Positions 1-9,700 of a stretch of DNA of 13,024 nucleotides are shown here, piece after piece. The notes under the pieces are model-generated. The model made no database searches, was not told where the DNA came from, and was given only the letters and a program-made list of their open reading frames with translations. Both the position numbers and the translations under genes were made by a program. Origin of the DNA: Perkinsus olseni (Eukaryota; Perkinsozoa; Perkinsida; Perkinsidae); assembly GCA_013115135.1 (NCBI GenBank), contig JABANP010000899.1, positions 1 through 13,024 on the forward strand. The letters are read 5' to 3'. Each line of letters starts with the position of its first letter. Position 1 is the stretch's first letter.

Positions 1-785
1 CCTAGAGACCGAACGTCCAGAGGCCGCTAGCAGCTTAAATAGGGGCAAAAACTACCGCTGAGGTGACAGAGGAGCAGCACGGGAGGCTCGTGACTCACGG
101 AATCGTATCCCAGGCCTATGCGCTCCTGTGCACAAGAAGCCGGACGGGAAAGGCTGCGGTTAGGCAAAGAAGGAGAGAACCAGACGAAGACCGAGGAGTA
201 ACGCAGAATAGAGCGCGAAAGTTCATACACATACAGCGGCCCGGGTTAGCGCGCACAACACGCACTGCTTAACAACCGTGGTCGGAGAAGTAACTGCTTG
301 ATTGAAGAACAACGTTTGCTGAGCCACATGGTGTTGGTTGTCTGTTCGGTGGAAGCTGGGTGGAAGTTCCACCGTGGAACATCATTGATGTTCATGTTGT
401 CAGGGAGCATTTCTTTGACGTAGCGAGGGTACTCGACTCATTATTGGGTGAGTTTCGGCTTTGCCGATTCATTGAAGACTACCAACGCGCGTCGCTGTAA
501 GTAAACAGCACACGCATGTCAAAATTGTTGTTTATGTATTACGCACCACTTGCTGATACATATGGACCTGTAGCAAAACAGTTGCTACAGGGTGTAGCAG
601 GATGAAAAAGCACGAGAATGTTTGTAAAGGATAAGGCTTTATGTATATATGTCACAGAGGCTTGAGATATAGTTAACCTGCCCAAGAGAGGCATAGCTTG
701 CAGAACAATCAAATACTTGCATGAATTACCTTTGATAGTGAGGATAGAGTTGAGATCAATGTTTGTGTATTATTCATCGAGTACT
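1..785. other. No gene seen; 3' flank of the downstream gene
   Basis: No convincing coding sequence on either strand; the short open frames have no domain or splice support. The only structure seen is the hairpin at 567-591. Confidence 0.6.
567..591. repeat. Perfect 10-bp hairpin downstream of the second gene
   Basis: CCTGTAGCAA pairs with TTGCTACAGG around a 5-nt loop, about 195 bp past the stop of the downstream gene. It is a candidate 3' terminal hairpin of a minus-strand element that includes both genes, or an RNA 3'-end structure. Confidence 0.75.
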
Positions 786-2883
786 TCACCTCCTATTTTC
801 ATAGTAGTCAGGACGTTTGTAAGGTCGATAATTCATAGGCGTGCAAGCGAGTTGCTCGAGAAGAGCTTGCTCTTCATCACTTCCTGGTGGTGGCAGTGTC
901 TGTGGTAGTGAAGGAAGAGTTTCATTACCAGTCGTGGGAGGTGGTGCAGTCGGTGTAGGAGTTTTGCTGAGTGCTTTCGACTTAGCTTTAGCATAAGCTT
1001 TAGCAGTAGCTTTAGCATTAGCTTTAGCATTAGCTTTGGCTTTAGGTGCCACAGCCCCGCCGGTGTTATTCTCAGGAAGAATGGGCGAAGTCGATGAAGG
1101 TCTTGAAGGTATCTTGGTAGCCGGCGCTTGGTTGACGGATGGGGCGGCAGTAGCAGCAGAGGCCGATGTCATGATGCTTCTCGAGGATGTCGAGGATCGA
1201 CCTTGGTTTGGAACGGCACGGATCGTAGCGCTTGGCGTAGATGTTGGGAGACCTGTTGGTGCAGGGGCGGCAGTAGCAGGAGAGGCCGACGCCATGATGC
1301 TCCCCGAGGATGTCGAAGATTGAGCTTGGTTTTGAGCGGCACGAATCGTATCGCTTGGCGTAGAAGTTGGGACAGCCGAGGATGATGAGGAACTACTTCG
1401 GGGTGGTGGGAGATTCGGTGCTTGTGTGCGATCCATCGAAGGGTTATCCAAAGCAGCGAGCCTACCACGGAGTTGTGGGTCACTGAGCATACCAGATGGC
1501 AGTTCTTGAGGCGGAACGGCATTAAATCCATACTGCAAATGTGGAGGTATAGGACGCATGGGACAGATGTTGACGATAGTAGCAGCCTTCGGTTCACTGA
1601 GAGAGCCATCTGCTGTAATCGCTCCTTTCAACCAACCGCTGATGACGAAACCTCCTGCGGACTGCTCGTCGTCTGGTTGCTGAACATAATCCAGAATCCT
1701 TTGCACACAAGTGCGAAGTTCTTGTGCATCGTATGGAAATCGCGGGGTCTGAAAGATTAAGTGCATTGCCATGCACAAAGAAAGTAAAGATGAAGTGACT
1801 CAGCGGTGATGTTCTTGACATCATGTGGTTAGGAGAAGAGCAGGGCATATGTGAAAAGCTTACATTTAGCACGGCTTCAGATATTATATGTTTGCTGAAT
1901 TGCAGAGATCGGAATCCATGTGAGAAGCCGTTCGGGAGAGAACCCTCGACGACAGTTGCTTGAAGTGCCTCACTAGCGGTTCTTTCACAGATCTGACAGC
2001 CCTTGCGGCAGCCTGTCCCGTGTGGTGACCACCTGACAAGTAGACAAAGCATAGAGCCAAGGGAGAAGGAGGAATAAAACGTCGCTGATTGTAGATGCGT
2101 TCACAGTGAAGTGGTCGACGGTTAGTAGAGTCTCATGTCCAAACAAACGATTGGTGGATTGGGCGTAAGACTCTACTAGAAAAGGAATGATCAAAGAACG
2201 AAAGCGCGTGAATACAAGCAGTTGACGACCGTCGATTAGTGATTTTGGACGATTGAGGTAGAATTGTTGATGAACACTTACCGATCACACCAAGGTCCAC
2301 TGCAACAGTTGTAGTTCAATCCTACAAACCTCAAGTCCAAGCTGTAAGTCCGATATGAGAAGGAATACATGCCAGCGTCCGCTGGCATGAGCATCGGCAT
2401 ATGGTTCGGTTGTAGTCCCAAATTTATCGAAATGCAACTCAGCCGTTGCTGAGTATGAAGGATGGGTAGATTGGTTTCGGATAACACGCTTCCACTATCG
2501 CTTGGCTCCTCGATAAGAGCGAAACCGCCGAGGACTAGTTGGGAGTGTAGGGAGAGTAAATGGCGAGTTTCATCTATCGTTCTATTGATAATGCACGCCA
2601 TACGATTGCTGGCGACGCATCTGATGAAAAGAATAGAGTCGTACGGGTGCGGAGCATCTTGGATACGGCGCTTGTTCTGATTGAACTGCCGACGTTGAGT
2701 GCTCACGACTTCACGTTCTTTAGCTTTAGTGAAATTCATGAGCTGCACAGCCATGACCTTGTTCTCTATGTCGGCAAAGCTTGACGGGCCTAGAGAGAGA
2801 ACCTCAGGCAAGGAGATAGTTTGTAGATGTGCAACTTCGCGAATAGCAAGTGGCAGATCTCCCGCAGGGTGATGCTTTGACAT
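786..2883 (-). CDS. Cys-cluster protein with low-complexity C-terminal half; possible element accessory gene
   Basis: Three exons (2883-2282, 2032-1864, 1748-786) splice in exact phase to 577 residues. The start chosen is the ATG at 2883-2881, which follows a T-rich stretch; an in-frame ATG about 54 nt upstream is the alternative. Residues 1-190 look globular. A cysteine cluster (C193, C194, C199, C209, C213, C216) spans the first junction, in the pattern CC-x4-C...C-x3-C-x2-C, and suggests metal binding. Residues about 257-370 look globular. After that the protein is Ser/Ala/Thr/Pro-rich, with a 41-residue tandem duplication and then a Lys/Ala tetrapeptide repeat, ending in an acidic then Tyr/Arg-rich tail. 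I do not recognise the family. It lies downstream of the transposase on the same strand, where Helitrons often carry accessory genes such as RPA-like proteins; I cannot show an OB fold. A host gene is the alternative. Confidence 0.7.
985..1044 (-). repeat. 12-bp tandem repeat encoding a Lys/Ala tetrapeptide array
   Basis: Five units of GCTTTAGCATTA-like sequence (plus-strand reading) encode A-K-A-N, A-K-A-T and A-K-A-Y type tetrapeptides on the minus strand. The result is a highly basic stretch, possibly nucleic-acid binding or a nuclear signal. Confidence 0.9.
1128..1373 (-). repeat. 123-bp tandem duplication inside the downstream gene
   Basis: Two adjacent units, 1251-1373 and 1128-1250, each encode 41 residues beginning [VL]-P-T-S-T-P-S and containing T-I-R-A and S-S-T-S-S. 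They differ at several residues and keep the frame. Confidence 0.9.
1749..1863 (-). other. Intron 2 of the downstream gene
   Basis: GTAAGC donor, CTTAATCTTTCAG acceptor, 115 nt, phase 0. Confidence 0.8.
2033..2281 (-). other. Intron 1 of the downstream gene
   Basis: Consensus GTAAGT donor, TGTCTACTTGTCAG acceptor, 249 nt, phase 2. The join continues the Cys cluster (W-C-D-R-W-S-P). Confidence 0.8.
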
Positions 2884-3446
2884 AAGAAAAAAACTGATTC
2901 GTTGTTGACGGTGGTCGAGCTGGCGGAAAGATAGCACTAGGGTATAGTGCAGTATAAGGAGGCATCTCGCATGGCATAGATTATCACGAACGCTTCATTT
3001 TTGTTCAGGGGAGAAAAGAGTCGCTGATTTTTGCAAACGCAATTGACGATGGAGAATTGACATGTGTTGGCGTGTGGGATTGTCGCGTCCAGTACGTTGT
3101 ACTACGTACAACGTACTGAACGCCTGAGGCATTTTTTATCGTGAACCTGTGAAGCTAGTATTGCTTGCTTGGTACGATTCTGATCATATGCATAAACGAC
3201 TGATGATGATAGTAGAAGTGAGCACGATAACGTAGCGTATGACTTGAAGAATCTTCAATGAAGATGTAGCAGCTAGTAGCATGAATCGGAAGCGGATAAC
3301 TTGTGGTGATGAGGCTCATGAAGGAAAGTCGTGACATAGTCTTCCCCTGCCCAGGGTGAGACAGAGCGAAAGAGAGAAGTTCTTTTAACGACGCATGATC
3401 ATCAATGGTTTTTTTTCTGAAATTTAGACACTAAATTGATGAAACG
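2884..3446. other. Intergenic stretch between the genes
   Basis: Holds the palindrome at 3085-3123 and, on the minus strand, a short open stretch (3337-3155) without recognisable features. Presumably contains the 5' region of the downstream gene. Confidence 0.5.
3085..3123. repeat. Strong intergenic palindrome / hairpin
   Basis: A perfect 12-bp stem (3091-3102 with 3106-3117) closes a 3-nt loop, and the stem continues by six more base pairs with one mismatch (3085-3090 with 3118-3123). It lies in the gap between the transposase and the downstream gene. It could be the 3' hairpin of a Helitron or a transcription-end structure. No CTRR terminus follows within about 40 nt on the minus strand. 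Confidence 0.85.
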
Positions 3447-3579
3447 TTAGGAAGTATAGGATCGACTGGAAGTATGGAAATGTCGCAGGCATATGATGTC
3501 CTTTACTATCTGCTTGCTGACGAATTTGTTGTCTTTCATGAATCCGAGAATGTCTACATCGAAATATATTCCGGGGGAC
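3447..3579 (-). CDS. Possible orphan exon between the two genes
   Basis: A convincing intron 3' end (CTAAC branch-like site, then TATCAG at 3580) precedes an open stretch of about 43 codons with a protein-like pattern (G-I-Y-F-D-V-D-I-L-G-F, then K-F-V-S-K-Q-I-V-K-D-I). A phase-0 splice from the GTATGA donor overlapping the transposase stop would instead read another frame that stays open to 3424. It could be an alternative 3' exon of the transposase, a 5' exon of the downstream gene, or a fragment of another element. No start codon or 3' partner is established. Confidence 0.3.
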
Positions 3580-3760
3580 CTGATAGTTAGGATGATGATG
3601 AAAAGTTGAAGGAAAAGAGATGACAAGGGAAAGACCAAGGGTTCGTAGATTGGAAAACGCGGAATGAACACTCTTTGTCAGGAGTGAAGACGATCTACAG
3701 CACACACACACCTACAGCATGGAATCAGAACATCTGTCGAGATGGTTAAACATGGTGAAT

Positions 3761-6700
3761 TCATACGCGAGAACAAACAACGAATATAAGGCCGTTCTCG
3801 CGAGCCAGCAGGGATCCAGTGTCTAGGACATCTGCTGCTTGAGCAAGTCTTTGTAGAGCGCGCAATCGGGATTTCCATGATGCTTCGATTCTCTCTCTAG
3901 CAGCAACAAGGTGATCCCCACTCAGTTGTGGATTGAAGCCGTGCATCAGCGCCAGAAGAGCGAAAGGTTGACGATGCAGTACTCTAGTGAAGAGTGAGCC
4001 TTGCGAGGAATTATGCTGGCGCAGTCGCTTATCAACATCGCTGGTTTGGCCAACATACACCTCACGTGTCCGCATGCTAATTAGAGCGTAAACAAATCCA
4101 GTTGGAGCGTGTGGGAGCTCACAGTCAAGGGGCATGATAGGCATGAGGGTGAGATCTATGTGCGGTGAGCTCAAGTTGAGGGCCCCTTCAACAACGGCAA
4201 GCATATGGTGAATGTAATCGTCGAACTGTCCTCGCCTGCGAGCCACTTCAGTTATGCACTGGAACGTGTCTTGTCTTGGACCGACGAAAGTAATATGGCC
4301 GAGGCTTCTTACCCTACTGAGGGCAACGTAGAGTAATCTGCGATCCCAGAGCCGGAATCGCGGATCAGTTTGACTGAACCGGCAAGCAATTTGTGACATG
4401 GTGGATCCCAGCGCCCGATGTATTGTAGAAGAGACATAGACCCTGAGCGGTAGCTGCTGTCTCCGGCCGTAACCATGGCGGCGGAGTGGAAGGATAGGAC
4501 TCACCATAGGAGATACAGTAAGTAATGTCCAGCGTGTCCGTACGTAAGACAGGTGAGGCACTGAGCGAGCCCCGCAAGGAGCAACATATACAGTGACTGG
4601 CGCCTCAGCCCGACAGATTACTCCGAGTTGTCCATTGGAGAAGCAACGGGATCTATGATTTCTGGTAAACCTGATGATGCAGCCGTCGTACACTCTCAAC
4701 TCGTATGGTTCTTGAACGTGCGCGGTGATAGCATTACTCTCAGATTCTGTAGCTACACGCCAGATGGCGACGCCGCCCAAGTTGGTCGTGACCTCGTCCA
4801 CGGCAGTATGATGAACTGACGTGATCGACTCATCAAGCTCGACAATGCGAGCGAGTCTCGCGGCCTCCTCTCGCTCCGCAATTTTGCGGCTGAATAGTCT
4901 AATAGTTCCTGTGTTGAAAGGGACATCCGCAAAGGTTGACACAAATTGACAGTTTTCTTGTATGAGGTCAGTGATTTCAAGTAGATTCTCATCAGTGATG
5001 AACGGCTGTCGAAGGATATCCAAACAACGCATCAAGTTCCCATCCCCTGCTGCCCGCACCATATGCTTCAAAGGAATGACGGTAAAGGTGGTGAGCACAT
5101 GGGGACTCACCCACAGGGGCCTTCCGCTGGAAGGATTCAACTGAAGCATATCCCCAGTACCCAGGACTAAGCAACCGCCGAAGGGTAGTGTGTTATCTGA
5201 GATGCAGGGTGTCAATAAAGCAATTTCGTTGATAATGAGTTATGACGTGCTCACCTTTGACATGTTGAAGAACCAGGTCTAAAATGCTGAAGGTTTCTGC
5301 GGAAATCAAGCCGATCTCATCAATGCACCAGACGTCTATTCGGCGTAGGGTCAGCAATAGATCGGGCTTGTAGGAAAGGTTGACGATACACCGCTCGGCA
5401 GACACACGAACATCGCAGCGTCCGTTGCGAGAAACGATCGGGAGAGGTACCAACCGATGCAAATGAAAGCCACCAAGCTCTGACGCCCTTTCCGAAGAAA
5501 GGGCGGTCATCACCGTCTCCAGGCCTCGTGCTCGGCAGTACATGGTACCAGTGAGTAGCAAATGAGTCTTTCCGGATCCAGCGGACCCGGCACAAACGTG
5601 CCCACGCGTGAAGGAGTATAATCCTGACGCGAAGCAGTCAATTGTAGTGCAGAGCTGATGTAGCGCTTGCTGCTGCTCGGACAGAGAGGCGGATGATTGA
5701 TATGGGGCTTCAGAAAGCGTCGGACGCCATTGTAGGGGTTGAGACAAGGTGGAATTGACTATAGCTTCTACAGACGGTGCCGCGGGGACGCTATCGTGTA
5801 GCACTGTAGCGAGATTTGTCCGAATGTCACGGAGTAGCTGTTCTGAGGATTCAGTGTGTAGAGCTTGAAGTGAGCGAGTGAGGACTAAGGGGGTTCCTTC
5901 ATGTGCCAATTCCCCTCGAAGGAGTAGGCTACTGAGAATGGACGTAGCCTTTATGATATTGCGGTCAAAGCTTCGCACGCCTCCGGGCATCCACCTTGCC
6001 TGGTTGAGAATGTACCTTACCGCAAAGAAGGATTGTGTGTGCTCGAAAGAAAAGAGAAGAAACGGACGTACTGCTTGACAAGATTGTACACGTCTGCCGT
6101 ATTGGCTTCTCGGTTGGTAGGTGCTAAGCCAGCTTCCTGCATGGCTGCTCGCAAGGTCGGTACGGCGAAAATTTGAGGTTCGCAGTCATAGCGCCCCATA
6201 CTGAGAATTAGATGAATGATGAAAGCAGTGCTGTCAGCAACCTGAAATTGGAAAGGATGAGGATATGCAGTAGAATCTATGACGTACTCTCGGGAAAGGG
6301 AAGACTGGAATCCTTGCTTGACTGTTCTGCGGGTCGTCCTTGATAAATCTTCGAAATATGGACGGCTCGTTGAGGTTGGCGAAGACTGTGCGTTGCAATG
6401 CTATAGCTGCACTGTCGCCAGCAACAGCCGCTTCATTCAGAACGCGGGTCACATCAGGTAGGGCAGCCGCTCTAAGATGAGTTGTATTTCCGAGGGCATC
6501 TATCCAGGGGGACTCTAGAAGATTTTGCGGATAGCCGATCGTGGGGGTTGGGATGCTGGCGAGTCTTGGTCGTTGGGCGAGTAGAGAACCAAGAATAGTA
6601 ATTTGCAGGAGATCGAATCCATAATAGTTCTGGACATCGACAACCAAACTTTGATATTCGATCGGGCAGTTCTTTAGAGCTGAGACAATCCAGGAGGAGC

Positions 6701-9700
6701 AGAACTTGCTCGGGAGTGAACCGTCTCCAGGATGGAAAGTGAGATCGACGAAGTATGGCAATAGGCAAATCCCCCTCCAATCCTTCTCGCTCTTGATGAC
6801 GGCGGGATGCTCTCAGAGGTGCAGTTCGTCGCTCACGGGGAGCGGTGTTGATATGTTCGAATTTCTCGCTGCAGACAACGTAGTCGGAATCTTTTGACGT
6901 GCCAAATCATCTCAGTAGTACTGATGATGCGGCCCAAATCCTCATTTTTCGAGCTACTAGCTAGGGATTTCTGTCGCAAGGCTTCTCCTGGTATTTTAAT
7001 ATTTCTGACACCACCATCCTCCACTCTTATTTGTCCGCGGTGTAGGGTCAGTGCGATAGCAGCTCTTTGTTCTTGGCCCGCTGCATATTGCGCTAAGTAC
7101 CTGTGGAAGGGAATGTACTAAATACTATTCAGCAACAGTGTTGGGAGTATGAGTGAGACTCATTGCGTCCTGGAGTAAGAGGAATTGCATTGAGTAAGTG
7201 TAATAGTATAGATCATAATACGGCAGGGAAGAATCAGTGAACTTTGTATAACATTCGATATTATCGTTAAACACTTACTGAACTTACTGGGAGCTCATCG
7301 TCCTGTCAACGATGAGTATATTGACATTGGACCGAGTGACTGCGAAGAGGATGTCGCTTGTCGGTGTAAAGTGCTCATTTTGAACGGTGGGATATCGGTA
7401 TTTACCTAAAAAGAGTGGAAATAGGAGCATAGTATCTAGTGTGTTTCGACATTGGAGAGGTAGACTGGCACTTGTGATGGGACATACATTTCAATGGCTA
7501 TAGGCTTCCATGCCGGAGGGACAAAACTCATGTGAGGTACGACCTACCCCGACTGAGTTCCTTCCCTAGATTGAGTCGTCCTTGGTGATCCAAGGTCGCC
7601 AAACCACAACGAATGAGGATATCTGCAGCAGCTGTAGAATGCTTTCCGTCAACTGGCTCGAACCAATAATCTCCTGCTATAGGGTTCTTGGTCGATCGGC
7701 AACGGGTCCCGCCACTAGAGGTGAGCTTGTGACATCTGTAGTTCGCTCTGGCACATGAGTGAGTGAGCAATTCTCGAGCCAAGGAAACCAGATCTTCTGG
7801 CTGTTCGTGCGGACCAATAACACCCAAGGAACATAGAAGTTCCCATCGCTGTGCAATAGACGCCGACGAGGGGCATACACTCTGTTGAACATGATCACAT
7901 GTGTGCGACACGTCAGGTGGTAGCCAAAATAAACAGTGAGCATGTGGAAGATTACCTGACGAGGAAAAGGATTGAGAAATAAGATGAGAAATGTGTTGTG
8001 CTCGTGGGTGGTGTGTTAGCAATCACAGCCGAAATTTCGTACCTTTTGAAGACTGGAACTCCCACCGGTACCAGTATCGCGATATGCGCCCCAGAGGGCG
8101 TTGATGAGAAGAGGTTATCCACTTTAAAGTTTGTGTAGCCACTCGATACCACGTTTTTGTCATCTGTACTTGCGTAGCTTCTAGGAGGGCCTGGCGAACT
8201 GCAAATGGCTTATTACAAGACTGTCTCTCGAGAGCCTCGTGAAGTTTGCGGCAGCCAAAATGCATTCGCTGATTGCAAGAATAAGTGAAGAAAAAGTGCG
8301 GTTGAGAGGACGCTATCAATGTCGAGAGCTCTGCAACGCGTTCTCTGCATTCATCCGCATCGAATGATAGAGTTGAGCGAGAGCCTCGAAAGTACTGAGT
8401 GGCCCTTCCGGACGCGATCCCTTCGACTCCTCGTCGGAGAACGACACGGGTGTCGCCAGCTGATAAGCCATGATTGAGAATAGCAGCGAAGGTGAACTCC
8501 AGGAAGCGACTGTCGTTACCACTTGACAGACTGCCATCCATGAGTCTGGTTCGAAGGTGAGCTTCCGCGGAAGCTACCGTGGAACTGAGCCTCGGGGATG
8601 AAAAAAGGGTCCAGAACGGAGCAGGCAACGCTCCAGTGACAGACGCTAGTCGAGCATGCCAGAATAACGAGCTGAAGAGCATACCTTCAGGGTATAGATT
8701 GGGAATAGCATGATTCCCGTTGCGAGATGCAATCGACTGTAGGAAATGAGCAGACCGAGCTCCATGCGATAGTGGTCGAGACCGCCGTTTGAGTAGACCC
8801 AGTTCCGCGTTAAGCAAAACGTGGCCAGGTATAGCATTGTAGGCGGACGGCGATGAGTGAGCGCGCCTTGTGGATGAAGCGAAAGTAGTAAAAGACGTGA
8901 CCTTTGCTGTAATCAACAGGGCGTATAGGACCTTCGGCAGAGGAGTCGCTGCTGTACACATCGTCGACTGGTCCATAACCAGGTGGCTCGCAAGCATAGG
9001 CCCCGCTCTCTAGAAGAGTGTGCAGACGGGAGTCGTCGGTAATGTAAGCGTTGCCATCAGAAGAGTTGTCGCTGATAGATGATGTTGCAGATGCCGGAGT
9101 GCCGGGCTGAGGCTCCTGAGAACTCTCCTGCGCTGGGCGAGGCTGAACACGGGTAAAGTTACCGGTAGGTGCATGATACACACATTTAGCACAGGCAGTG
9201 CTCGTACAAGGTGGGAAAGGACATATCCAGGAGGCCACGCGGTGGCAATTTTCCACTGAACATGTGAACCTCTTGGCAGGGTGGTTTCGGACCAACGGGG
9301 CTTTCGTGTGTTGCACAAACAAAGGCCATCTGTCCACCAGAACGAGCGAGATATTGCAAGGCTGCTTCTCGCGTCTGAAGGTGATTCACTTCCTTATAGA
9401 TGAGTATATTCCATGATCGACAAATCAACCGAGCCACCTCATGACGAAGGTTTTCCAAAGATCCATCCAGTGGCAGAGGGCGAGATTGAGACGATGCTAC
9501 CCACCATCCGTCTTGAGGGTGCCCGTGCCGATAAAGGTAATTCAGATTGACACAGTCCAAAATGAGGACAAGTTCCCAGGTTTTACCCTCGGAGGGAATC
9601 CGCTGCAGAATATTGTGAGTGCGCAAATCTGGGACGGAGTCACAAGCGACGATGTAGAAATTTGTCGCTTGTCGGAGGTTGCCGAAGAACAGATCCTGAG

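Larger units (their letters stand above)
7548..8957 (-). other. Helitron-like N domain and HUH half of the Rep nuclease
   Basis: Two exons, ending at 8043 and running 7955-7548. The first contains the P-N-L-Y-P-E-G block and the P-H-F-F-F-T-Y-S-C-N block (about 8260-8310), which corresponds to the usual 'P.lFvTfTcNP' of Helitron N-terminal domains. It ends in W-E-F-Q-S-S, and the spliced continuation gives K-G-N-L-P-H-A-H-C-L-F-W-L. The H-A-H (7936-7944) is the HUH metal-binding motif, matching the common 'EFQ.RG.PHAHillwL'. The second exon continues with the spaced Cys/His typical of the region between HUH and the tyrosines. The upstream boundary is uncertain: a 91-nt intron 8957-8867 (GTACAG...CACAAG) would link to the previous segment in frame, but the 3' site is weak. 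Confidence 0.85.

Noticed and set aside
1036..1385. Plus-strand open frames across the repeat region of the downstream gene
   Set aside because: Antisense by-products of the in-frame Ser/Ala/Thr repeats on the minus strand.
2368..2389. Perfect 10-bp palindrome with 2-nt loop
   Set aside because: It lies inside the coding exon of the downstream gene and encodes ordinary residues (M-P-A-D-A-G-M), so coding explains it well enough.
3040..3090. Helitron 3' terminus with CTRR next to the palindrome
   Set aside because: No CTRR on the minus strand within about 40 nt after the stem, so the terminus is not claimed.
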